From Casuarina equisetifolia (lineage: Eukaryota; Streptophyta; Magnoliopsida; Fagales; Casuarinaceae): a stretch of 64,000 bases of DNA. Shown here in pieces: positions 35,026 through 46,875 of the stretch. A program made the translations under genes and the position numbers. Each line of letters opens with the position of its first letter. Within the stretch, counting starts at the first letter, position 1. The stretch spans positions 1,538,501 to 1,602,500 of the forward strand of contig CM052360.1 of NCBI GenBank assembly GCA_028551475.1, in the 5' to 3' direction. The notes beneath the pieces are model-generated. The model saw nothing but the letters and a program-made list of their open reading frames with translations, was not told the DNA's origin and made no database searches.

Positions 35026-38000
35026 TGTTAGCTTAATTTTTATTTAAGCTTACTAAAGTAGGCTATATTATGTTGGTCCATGAAAGTTCTAAATATGGAC
35101 TAGCTGATGTAGGTCGTGGCTAACCAAATAGGGCCGTGATGAGTGGGCCTATTGGGTTGCACATAAGGTAAGGCTAGGTCTTATCTTCTAGCTCATATAA
35201 ATACGTAATGTTATTAAGGTTTCATAATGTTGCTTTTTCACAAAAGAGGCGAAACCTAGGTTATCTCATCGAGCCAATGATTCTTATGAGAATAGAGGAT
35301 ATTCGCCTAAGCCCGAATTCCAAAGAGCATTATTGGGTCTACAACAACGAAAGAATGGATAGAAAGAGCGGTATGTTTCTATGAATTCTATTTTTATGTG
35401 ATTTGATAAATCAAAATCATACAAACGGTGTTTTAGATCTGTCTACGCAGATCCTATAATGTTTATTTTCTATCATGTGATATCGAAGCATCGTAGATGA
35501 GGTCTAAAATCCGGTTTTGATTGTGATTTGCTGAACATTTGGGTATTGTTTGTGATTTGGAAATACAATTTTTGAATTATTTGGGTTCAAACTGTAATTT
35601 TCAAAACTTTCAAATTAACAAAATCCCAAATCGCATTCTCGGGCAAAATTTGATGAAATTTCGATCGGATTGTGATGTTTCTCTCTACAATTCGCTTCTG
35701 AGCAAGTCGATCTACAGTTCTACACGAACTTTTAGCACAAAAATTGCATATTTGAGTCAATTTTTCGTTTTTGCCTAAAACCTAACTTTTTAGGTTCAAA
35801 TTTGGTCATTTTTGCGTTTAATCGGCCAAAGACTAGTTTTTTCATATGTTTCCAGCAAATCTGTGCCGGAATCGATGCAGATTTCATGCTAATTTTGCAC
35901 GAATCTGCAAATTGCGAACGAAATCGTTCGCAGTTGATTCGGGTTACGTTCGGGTCGTTTTCGACCCGAATAGCAGGATCGACCCGCTTCGCGGGTCATC
36001 CGGGTCTGGACCCAATCGGGCTGGACCCGGGTCAAGATGGTCTGACCCATTCGGGTCAGGCTGGCCTGGCCCATCAGGGTCGGCCTGACCCGTCTTGACC
36101 CATCGGGTTCGGCCCGTCCCGTCCTGGCCCATCGGTCTCGGCCCGACCCATCAGGGTGTGCTCGATCCAGCCCATTCGGATCGGGTCACCGATTTGGCCC
36201 ATTCAGGTCACCGGTCTGGCCCATTCGAGTCAACCCAATCTGGCCCATCCAAGTTAGGCCCATTTGGGTCAACCCAGTCCGATCCATTCGAGTCCATGAA
36301 CCCAACCCGGTCAATGGGTCAACCCGACCCGGTCAACGGGTCAACGGGTCAACGGTCAACGGTAAAAAAAAAAGTTAACTATTTTGACCAAAAACTTTGA
36401 CTGGCACGTGAGAGCGCGTGGGTGGTCCAAATTGAGTCCGGTTTAAACCAGAATGTGTATTTTTGAATAACAAACATTTTGATATATTATATGATATGTT
36501 TTATATATCTTTTTAGTCTCTTTTGATGCTTTAAAGTTTGAAGTATGTATGTTGACATCTTGTTTATTTTCTTTCATGCTTAAGTTTGTTCATAAACATA
36601 CTCTGTATACTATTATAGTATATGTAATTAAAGCATGCATTTAGTTGAATTTGTTAAAGTGTTAATTCATATTCTAATGAGTACATAAAGCATGTCTCGC
36701 AGTATGAGAATGATCTAATTAGGTTGTGACTGCCAAAGTGGCACAACTTAATTGTATTCAAGAAGTTTTCTCATGCGGATGAGGACATTTTTAGTTTTAG
36801 TATATAGTTATACTCCCAAAGGAGGTGATTATATATTAGAACATAAAGAGTTGCATAGTTAAAATGTATGTGTTTAGACTAATTGGATTAGTCTATACAT
36901 CCAAAGGTAATAGATTATGAAAATTAGAATATTCTCATGGCCTTTACTATGTTGAGTTTTTACATTGATTGTTATGTATTCTACCCAAAGGTGTTTACAT
37001 GATAGAGTTTGTGAATCTCCAAATATGTGATAGTATTTATATAGTACTCTTATATTACTAATGTTGTGTTGGCTCACTTTTAGTAACCTTTCTTATCAAC
37101 AACCAAATGATTACTATTGAGACACTTACGGGTGCGAACTTTAAAAGATGGAAAGAGGATGTTATGTTCGCAATGGAGATGGCAGATGTACATTCTGCTT
37201 TCACTATAGAACAACCAACTGCTCTTACTGAAGAGAGTACTGAAGAGCAAAAGAAAACTTTTGAATTATGGACAAGGAGTAATCGGATTTGTTTATTGTC
37301 CATGAAGAGATCAATTAGGATCATCTTAAGAGTGGGTTGCCTATGGATGGTACTGCTAAGGCATTTATAGAAGCTATAGAGAGCAAATATAAGGTATCTT
37401 CAAATGCTGAAACAGGGCAGCTTCTTCAGGCATTATATGACATGAGGTATGATGGAGCTGGTGATGTAAGAAATTACATCATTAGAATGGTAGATTACCA
37501 ATCAAAGCTTAAGGCTTTGGATGTTGCACTCCTTGATGCGTGTGTTGTCCACCATGCTTTGAATTCGCTTCCTCCTGAATTTGGAATAATCAAGACTGCC
37601 TATAATAATCAGGAGGAAAGCTGGTCTTTTAATGATTTGATTGCTAAAGTAGTAGCTGAGGAAGAGAAATTGAAGTGAGATAAGTCGCATATGGTAATGT
37701 ATTCTCCTAATTCAAATGTGGAGAAAGGCAGAAGAGTAGCTGCACAAAGTCATCCAAGTATTCCTTCAACCTCTAAGAATGTTAGTATATATGGTCATAA
37801 AGGTGGGGTCAAGAAAACACTCTTTAAGAAAGAGAGTGATCGTTGCTTCTTCTGTAAGAAGAAATGTCACATGAAGAAAGAGTGTAACAAATATAAATCT
37901 TGGCTTCAAAAGCGCAAGCCAGCAGGTAATAGTTCATTGGTTTTTGTTTATGAATCTAATATATCTATAGCCCCATCAAGTTCTTGGTGGCTAAATACTG

Positions 38001-41000
38001 GTATAACTAATCATGTTGCTTTTACCATTCAAGGGTTCATAAACAAGCGGAGACCAAGTAAAGATGAACTATGGCTTACAGTTGGGAATAATGCTAAAGT
38101 CCCTGTAGACTTTATGGGAGATATTGTTTTAACATTAGATTCAAGTTTTCAAATGTTATTGAAGAACATTTTTTATGTACCGTCTTTTAGACGAAATTTA
38201 ATTTCTTTTTCTGTTTTAGACATGGATGGTTATGCATTTGAAATAAAGAATTCAATGATTACTTTGTTTTACAATTCAAATAAAGTTGGATCTTGTGTTT
38301 TATCTTATGGTTTATATCAATTAAGTTTATCTCCCTATAATATCTATAATATTGAAAAAGTTATTCCCAAAAGGTCTTTACCTAAAGAGCAATCATACAT
38401 GTTGTGGCATAAAAGGCTTGGTCACATTTCTAGAGAGAGGGTAGATAGATTGATAAAGTCTAACAGTCTTCCTCCTCTTAAAGATGATCTAGAGACATGT
38501 GTTGATTGTTGTAGGAGCAAAATGGTCAAGATAAAGAAAAAGACTACAAATCATAGTTATGATCTCTTAGAGATTATACACACTGATATCAGTGGACCCT
38601 ATACATCAACCTTATGCAGAAATATATATTTTATTACATTTATAGATGATTTTTCCCGTTATGGTTACTTGTATTTGATTAAAGGAAAGTTTGAGTCTCT
38701 TGATAAATTCAAGATTTTCAAGACTGAAGTCGAAAAACAGTTGGGAAAAATAATCAAGGTTGTTAGGTCAGATAGAAGGGGAAAATACTATGGCAAACAT
38801 GGCGATGCTGGACAGCTTAAAGGCCCGTTTGCTCAATATCTAGAAGACTCCAGAATAGTTGCTCAATTTACAATGCCAGGGAGTCTTGAACAAAATGGTG
38901 TAGTTGAAAGACGTAACAGGACTCTTATGGATATGGTGAGAAGTATGGTTAGTAGAACTAATTTACCTGATTTCTTATGGGGAGAAGCTTTGAAAACAGC
39001 TCTTTATATACTCAATCGAGTACCCACAAAAGTTGTTCCACTTACGCCATTTGAGTTGTGGACTAGTCGTGTACCTAGTTTAAATCATTTAAGAATTTGG
39101 GGATGTCCTGCAGAAGTAAGATTGTATAATCCAACTCTAGGTAAGTTGAATTCAAGGACTACAAGATGTTATTTTGTTTCTTATCCTGACTATTCTAAGG
39201 GATATCGTTTTTATAACCCATCTGGAGGGACTAGAATTGTAGAGTCTTAAACTGCAAAGTTTTTGGAGCTTGATGTAGCGAAAAATGTTGTAAGTACTCC
39301 TTCACCAATTCAGGATACAGATGTAGTAGGCACGTCTATGATATTTTCTTTACCTACTCAAGCAATAGAAATGCCTAGAGTACCAACTGTAAGGACTTCT
39401 GAGTCTTCATCATTTATTATATATCCAGTTATGGAACATCAAGTACAGAATCAAGATCCTGAACCTATACTTCGAAGATCAACTAGAGAAAGAAGGTCTG
39501 CAATTCATCCACATTATTTAGTTTATTTGGGTGAACATGATTATGTTATAGGAGTTATGAAGGATCCAATAACATATACAGAAGCAATATCAAGTTCTTA
39601 AGCAAAGTTGTGGTTAGATGCAATGCAAGATGAAATGCAATCAATGAAGCATAATGATGTCTGAGAACTAGTTGAGTTACTTGAAGGTTGTAAACCTGTT
39701 GGTTGTAAATGGGTATATAAGACCAAAAGGAGTTCTACTAGTCAAGTTGAAAGGTTTAAAGCTAGATTAGTAGCAAAAGGTTTCACACAGAAAGAAGGAG
39801 TAGATTATAATGAAACTTTTTCTCCAGTATCTTCTAAAGATTCCTTTAGAATCGTAATGGCTCTAGTAGCTCATTTTGATATGGAATTACACCAAATAGA
39901 TGTTAAAACTGCTTTTCTGAATGGAACACTATATGAAACAGTGTATATGAAACAGCCTGAAGGTTTTGAAATGAAAGAAGGAGAAAAGCTTGTTTGTAGA
40001 CTTAAGAAGTCTATTTATGGATTAAAGCAAGCTTCTAGACAGTGGTACATAAGGTTTGATAGTTTTATCACTTCATGTGGTTTTGTGGAGAATATAGTAG
40101 ATCGTTGTATATACACCAAGATTAGTGGGAGCACTCCGATCTTTCTTGTCCTTTATGTGGATGACATTTTACTTGCGAGTAATAGTTAAACGTTACTTCA
40201 TGAGACTAAAGAATTATTGTCAACTCAGTTTGATATGAAGGATCTTGGTGAAGCAACTTATGTTTTAGGGATTGAAATTCAAAGGGACCGTTCTCGGCGT
40301 TTATTGGGGTTTTCTCAAAAGGCATATATAGGTCGAATTCTTGAACGGTATAACATGGAAGATTGTAAAGGAGGTAAGGTGCCAATCTATAAGAGTGATA
40401 AATTAAGTAAAGATCAATGCCCTGGGACAAAGGAAAAGAAAGCTTTAATGAGGAATATACCATATGCAAGTGCACTTGGTAGTATTATGCATGCTCAAGT
40501 TTGTACGCGCCCTGACATAGCTTTTATAATAGGACTTCTTGGAAGATATCAATCGAATCCTGGACAAAAGCATTGGGTAGTTGTTAAGAAGGTCTTAAGG
40601 TACTTAAAGAGAACAAAAGATTGTATGATGACTTATAGGCATGTAAAAGAATTAGAGCTGGTTGGGTATACAGATTCAGATTTTGCTGGATGTAAGGATG
40701 ATTGGAAATCTACATTAGGATATGTGTTTATAATGGCAGGAAGAGCTATTTCATGGAAAAGCTCAAAACAGACAATGATGACATCTTCAATCATGCATTC
40801 AGAATTTATGGCATGCTATGAAGCATCCATTCAAGCTGTTTGGCTAAAGAACCTCATAAGAGAATTACAAGGCTTTGATGTTGTTAATAGACCAATCAAG
40901 TTATACTGTGATAATAGAGTTGCAGTATTGTTTATTAACAATAACAAAAGTCTAGGAGGGTCCAAACATATAGACATAAAGTACTTAACCATAAAGGAAA

Positions 41001-42042
41001 AGGTTAAGGAAGGTGAAATTTCAGTAGAGTCGATTTATACAGTTGATATGATAGCTGATCCGCTTACTAAAGGTCTAAGCCTTTGTGTTTATGAAAGACA
41101 TGTCAATAGCATGGGCTTAACGGCATCATGGGATGCTTTTGTATAGTGGGAGCTTTTAATCTTCTCTTTAAAGACTTAAGGTAAAAGTATACCTTAAGCA
41201 TTGGCTAGAATTACATAGCCATAAGGATATCTTGTAACATATAAAGTTTAACTCAAGTTATAAAGTGCAAGATATGTTAAAAGGTTCATTGGAACCATAA
41301 AATAAATTCTCTGATGACATTCTGTTATCGTAGGAGAGAGAATTAGACTGACAACAGTAATAACGCATACAGAAATTGTTAAAGTGTTATATAGTTGCCA
41401 CATCACCATATTTATCTGTGTTAAGAGATTGAAGATTTTGTGATCATGATTGGTGTTATATCTCTTAATAGATATAGTTACTGGTGTGATTCAAAGTTTA
41501 AGATCTCATATGGTTGATTTTAATTCAGAACTGTTTCTGGATCAATGTAAAGATGCACATTATTTCAGTTTAATATAGCCCAAGTGAGAGAATGTTAGCT
41601 TAATTTTTATTTAAGCTTACTAAAGTAGGCTATATTATGTTGGTCCATGAAAGTTCTAAATATGGACTGGCTTATGTGGGCCGTGGCTAACCAAATAGGG
41701 CCGTGATAAGTGGGCCTATTGGGTTGCACATAAGGTAAGGTTATGTCTTATCTTCTAGCTCATATAAATACGTAATGTTCTTAGGATTTCATAATGTTGC
41801 TTTTTCACAAAAGAGGCAAAACCTAGGTTATCTCATCGAGCCAGTAATTCTTATGAGAATAGAGGATATTTGCCTAAGCCCAAATTCCAAAGAACATTAT
41901 TGGGTCTACAACGACAAAAGAATGGATAGAAAGAGCGGTATGTTTCTATGAATTCTATTTTTATATGATTTGATAAATCAAAATCATACAAACGGTGTTT
42001 TAGATCTGTCTACACAGATCCTATAATGTTTATTTTCTATCA
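35026..42042 (+). mobile_element. Ty1/copia LTR retrotransposon, full-length but broken
   Basis: Two 450-bp LTRs (35026-35475 and 41593-42042), both starting TGTTAGC and ending TATCA, are flanked by a 5-bp target-site duplication GAAAC (35021-35025 and 42043-42047). A primer-binding-site-like TGATATCGAAGC follows the first LTR. The interior, in copia order: a 1.6-kb leader, gag (37107-37678), a CCHC-type knuckle region, protease and integrase (37691-39250), reverse transcriptase with YVDD (about 39600-40190) and RNase H (40217-41146, YTDSDFAG, ending ADPLTKGL). The coding part is interrupted in about half a dozen places, so it is a fossil. By hand count the LTRs differ at about 20 of 450 sites (4-5%), suggesting an age of a few million years at usual plant rates. 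Confidence 0.95.
35940..36365. repeat. GC-rich degenerate repeat in the copia leader
   Basis: About 425 bases built from variants of GACCCG, GGCCCATCGGG and GGTCAACGGGTCAAC, far richer in GC than the rest of the window. It lies between the first LTR and gag. Open frames through it on both strands are by-products of the repeat, not genes. Confidence 0.8.
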
Positions 42043-44220
42043 GAAACTTCCACCTGGTCCCAAACCTTGGCCCATCGTTGGTAACCTAAACCTTCTTGGT
42101 GCCCTTCCCCACCAATCCCTGCATAAATTGTCACAAAAATATAGGTCTCTCATGCACCTCAAGTTTGGGTCCTGCCCAGTTGTGGTTGTCTCGTCACTCG
42201 AGATGACAAAGTTTTTTCTGAAGACATATGATCACGTCTTTGCTTCTAGACCCCGAACCGCTGCCGGGAAGTACGCCGACTATAACTATAACAACGTCTT
42301 GTCGGCACCTTGGGGAACATTTTTATGTCAAGTGCGTAAGATATGCCTCTCCGAGCTATTCACCTTAAGGCGACTTGAGTCCTATGAGTATATTCGTGTA
42401 GAAGAAAGGCGTGCTTTGTTTTCACGCTTATACGCTTTGGCTGGAAAGCCAATTAAGGTGAAAGAGCACCTCTTTCATCTCAATCTAAGTGTGATTAGTA
42501 GGATTGTATTGGGTGACAGATATTTCAGTGCAACTGAATCCGAAGCTTCAATAGTAACACTTACAGAATTCCAAGAGATGTTAGAGGAGTGGTTTGTGGT
42601 AACTGGGGCATTTAACATTGGGGATTGGATACCATGGCTTGATTTCTTGGATTTACAGGGATATGTGAAGCGAATGAAGACTTTGATGAAAAAATTTGAT
42701 AGATTCCATAACCATGTTATAGATTTACACAATGCAAAAAAAGAAGAAAAAGATTTTGTTTCAAAGGATATGGTTGATTTTCTATTGCAGTTGGCTGATG
42801 ATCCTAATACTGATGTTTAGCTCACTGTTGACAATGTCAAGGATATCATTCAGGTATTCCTAGAGCCTTTAATTTTAAGATTCTTTCTTGATTTACTTAT
42901 GTTGCAATGAAAATTTTTTTTATGTAATTTTGTTGTGTTAGAAACTCTAGTACCAATTGAGGCACATCAACTTAACATAAATTGATAACATTGTTATTAA
43001 AAATTAAAGAGAATAACTCATATCTAACTTATAACTTTAAAGCATTAAGTAAAGAATACATTTAAGTATAGGTACACAACTATTTATAAACTACTATTCA
43101 AGTTTTTATATTTCCATTGTAAGACTTACATGCCCCATCATTATAATAGTTCAACCCAAATTATCTAGCAATACCACTTTCTACTTGGATTCTAAGCTTC
43201 CCTATATTTATAAAGGTACTAAAGGAAAACTTAAACTCTAATAGCACATTAGAAATTTAAAAAAAAATGATTCATATCAAATTTAAAATATTAAGACATT
43301 AAGTAAAGGGTAAGAAGCTTTAACAAGAGAGTTGAGTCATACTATTTTTAAAGAGTCTTCTTTTTTTTTTATGAAGTATACAATTTGTTACCTTAAAAAG
43401 TTTCAAATTACACCCTACCTTTGTAGGAAAGTATATTGATAGCTTTTAGGTTTCATCATGAATACAAGATCTCATTATAGGAGCTACAGATACCACAATG
43501 ACTACAATGGAATAGGCAATGTCTGAACTCTTGAAGCAACCACATCTCATCAAAAAGGCCACTAAAGAGTTGGATAAGGTTGTTGGAAAGGATAGATGGG
43601 TAGAAGAGAAAGACATTCCGCAACTTCCTTACATTGATGCAATTATAAAAGAAACAATGAGAAAACAACCTACAGCCGTAATGCTTTCACCACACTTATC
43701 TCTTGAAGATTGTAACATAGATGGCTATGATATTCTCAAAGGGGCTACTGTGTTAATAAACACATGGAGTATAGGAAGAGACCCTTCGACATGGGATGCA
43801 CCTAAAAAGTTCTATCCAGAAAGGTTCTTAGGAAAGACCATTGATGTGAAAGGGCAACATTTCGAGCTGCTACCATTTGGTTCAGGAAGAAGAATGTGCC
43901 ATGCTTATAACCTTGCATTAAAGATGATCAGTGCTTCCCTAGCTAACTTATTGCATGGGTTTGAATGGAATTTGCCTGACAATATAGAGCCAAAAGATTT
44001 GAGCATGGAAGAATTTTATTGCTTGTCTTTACATAAAAAGGCCCCTCTTGTTACAATCCCAAAGCCTCGACTCCCACTTCATCTTTATTTACTGTAAAAG
44101 ATCCATGTTGTGCTCACTTTTGTTATGTAATAAGTTACACCTTATATATGTTTTTCTAGTTTGGCATGTAGTATTATTGCATTACTACATTTACATATAG
44201 TCTAATAAAGCTATATGTGC

Positions 44221-46475
44221 TATTATGGGTAAGCTTTTCTGCCTTGGAATGTAAAATATGATTTGACCATTCTAGAAGGGAGGTAGGTGTATCTTTATTT
44301 CTCCAACTTTTGCAAGATTGGTGCAAAGATAGCCTAGTTGTATTCTAGTGCCTTGGTTATGAAGGAAATAGTCAAATAAACTAGTTGTATTCAAAGCCTT
44401 GACTTCTACTTTCTTTCTTTTTTTAATACACATACCTAAACTTATACCCTAGTATTGCATCACAACTCCTTAATAGCAATAGTCTAACCCCCATAAAAAA
44501 TTGATGGCCTTAAGTTTGCCAAGAAAACTTACTACACTTAGTATTACCCTTCATATGATGGTTTCCAACAATTGTAACCTTAATGGACAGCAATTCCTTG
44601 ATTTGGCAACTCAACCTCCTTGCTAAATCTATATCAACGAAGTTATGTGTACACTTTTATCAAACAAAATGTTAACTTTAGTCCTTTCACAAACTACCTT
44701 TAATCTAAAAGTTCCTAATGAGGATCTTCTAGACATTTTATGAATGAAAATAACATCCTCTTCCTCTTCCTTTTACACCCCGAAATCACATTGTGGTAAT
44801 GTTAACTTATTATTGGGTTGTTCTTCCTCTTGTTCATCAAGAACAACTACTTCTTCTTACACATTTGTCCTTTAACTCACTTCTTATTACAATAATAGCA
44901 CAATCCTCCCTCCCTTCTAACCTACATTTGTAAACCTTGATATGCTTTGTAGAAAAGCGCATGTCTCTATTGTTCTTATGTGTCAAGGAATAGTTAACTT
45001 TTGGTTGACCCATAACTAGTTATTTACCCTTCGAGGGCACCAACTTCTAACTCATCAATGCTAGCTTAAATGTTTGTTTTAGGTTTTGGGGTTACAACAT
45101 AGAGATTGGCCTTTTAAACTCCTTATGTAGTCCCATTAAGAAGGATTCCAAAAAAGCTCCTTTCATCCACCTTGAATTCTTTGCCTAGTACTTAAAATTG
45201 TAATATGTCAAACTCCATGATGTAAGCAATCACTATAAATGTTTATTGTAAGTGGTGAAATGTCTCCAAAATGCCTTCACACTACTTTATTGTGACCTTA
45301 TCACATATATCATTTTAAAATTGAGTCCAACTCACTCGTCCTATGTCATTGAAATGATTCTTAACCCATTAAGTAACTTTATCCATGAAATAAATCATTG
45401 TGTATTTTATTTTTGTAAACTCATCCATCAAATCAAAGTAGAAATAAAACTCGTTGGTATTTTACTCCCTTTTAGGATCTCTAAACTTGAGAAAATTAAG
45501 GCAATGAGTATAAGATCTAGAATTACATGCATGCACTCCACCTCTAGGGTGTCACTTCATTTTTGGGCTATATCCATTAAGGTTAGGTCCTTTGATATCT
45601 CTAGTAACTATCCTTAGGGTTCAAACCCCACAAAATCAGGCCCCTAATCTTGTTGGCCTCAAAAACAAAAAATGCCCATGATAGGCTTTGCAATAATTGG
45701 GTCCTAAGCTTGCACCCAAGTTTTGCTTGTCAATTTGTCCTTATGCCCACATATTGCCCATGTGTATTGGACCCCTAGCTCGCTTGTTGTGCTTGTAAAT
45801 TAGGCCCTTAGCCAATTTGTTGTCCTTATGGATTGGGCCCCCAATTCACTTGTTATCCCCGTAGAGTGGGCCCCTAGGCCACTTACTATCCAAGCAAATT
45901 GGGCCCTTAGCCCATAGGCTCTCCATGGGACTTAGGCGACCAAGCTACTAGTAGCACTTGCTGTTTAGGCCCCTAGTAAGTGGACTCATAGCCTAGTGTG
46001 GACCTAGGGGTAGTGGGCTTGTGTCAAGTGCCCCCCAACTCCTATGGGAGTAACGCCCAGTGGTTTGGAATGGTGCCCCCTCCAACGGAACTGATGGTGG
46101 TGGGTCAACCCATGGTGGAGGGTGGTCGCGGCCCCATGTACAGTGGCTCATGGCCATGGTCGTGCACAAAACTGCTTACATGATTCGCGTTCACAAAGGC
46201 GCACTAGTCGTTAAGCGACCTATGCCCCTACCAAATGAATGCTAGATTGGTGGCTGGCAAAAGAACACCGAGGCCATCTAAGCACCCTAGGATGGGTCTA
46301 CCTGCAATACATGGCCAGAAAACACCAAGGGAACCCCTAAACCCAACGGGTTCGGGTTTGGAAAGTGATCCAACGCAAATATCAATCCTAAGAATAAGAA
46401 ATCAATATCCCAAACAACATCAGCTCCCAACTAAGCAAAGCAATTGTCAACAACTTTTAGTTTTGAGTGCTGGTA
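44221..46475 (-). mobile_element. Decayed Ty3/gypsy-like remnant
   Basis: This 2.25-kb block interrupts the P450 3' flank (the flank stops near 44220 and resumes near 46476, by comparison with 17350-17440). Minus-strand reading gives weak gag-knuckle and protease-region words of Ty3/gypsy type (DCAIIVI or LCYYCNK near 44920; KVNILFDKS near 44660). It is old, with many breaks, and termini are unclear. The 45.63-45.99 kb minisatellite and the GC-richer 46.0-46.4 kb stretch lie inside it. Open frames on the plus strand here are not called. Confidence 0.5.
45630..45990. repeat. 33-bp degenerate minisatellite
   Basis: About ten consecutive units of 32-34 bases on the pattern ATTGGGCCCCTAGCCCACTT, then GTTGTCCTTGTAA. 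The four units from about 45757 to 45889 are the clearest, each 33 bases long. Copies differ at many sites, so the array is old. It sits inside the gypsy-like remnant. Confidence 0.75.
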
Positions 46476-46875
46476 TACTTTTGCGTGGTCTGCCAAAATG
46501 CTCTCCTTCCTTATCTTCAATCTTTTTGTTTTAAAAAAGCTTTGGTATTTTTTCTTTTTCATTACTTTGACAAATTATCTTCTCCCCTATAACTAATGCG
46601 TACATGGGAGATTCCTGGTGCAAAAGATTTCCTTCTGATGTCTAAAGTATAAGCCCAAGCATATGAGGCAGGCCAGAAGAGTAGACAACAAGGGTGTAAT
46701 GTTAAACCATAACTGCTGTTAGAATTTGCAAAGGCAGTAACAAGAAAGTTCCAAATACATTTTTATTTTCACTAGAACTGGCTCTGACTGAGCAACAGAA
46801 GAAACTTGCTTGAAAAATAACCAACTCTTTGAAGATCAAACATCAACCACAACAAAAACTGCAGTCAGAATGGTA

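Larger units (their letters stand above)
34926..44097 (+). pseudogene. P450 copy 5, split by a copia element
   Basis: Exon 1 begins at 34926 (MEFTSLCVVLAIASLAVLFF) and is cut at 35020-35025. It resumes after the element at 42048 with KLPPGPKPWPIVGN and runs to 42853. Exon 2 is 43468-44097. Apart from the insertion there are two in-frame stops: AAG to TAG at 42818-42820 (after DDPNTDV) and a Trp-to-TAG change near 43513 (TTMEW). The exon 2 acceptor is CAAGATCTC, as in copy 3. The haem loop is FGSGRRMCHA, with Ala for the usual Gly. ExxR and FYPERF are kept. The long open frames show that the gene died recently. Confidence 0.95.

Noticed and set aside
35802-36400. Several overlapping open frames rich in Gly, Pro, Asp and Arg on both strands
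   Set aside because: They follow from the GC-rich repeat in the copia leader; all frames are open there and none has a family signature.
45252-45617. 121-codon plus-strand frame
   Set aside because: It is antisense to the gag-like part of the decayed gypsy-like remnant and has no own signature.
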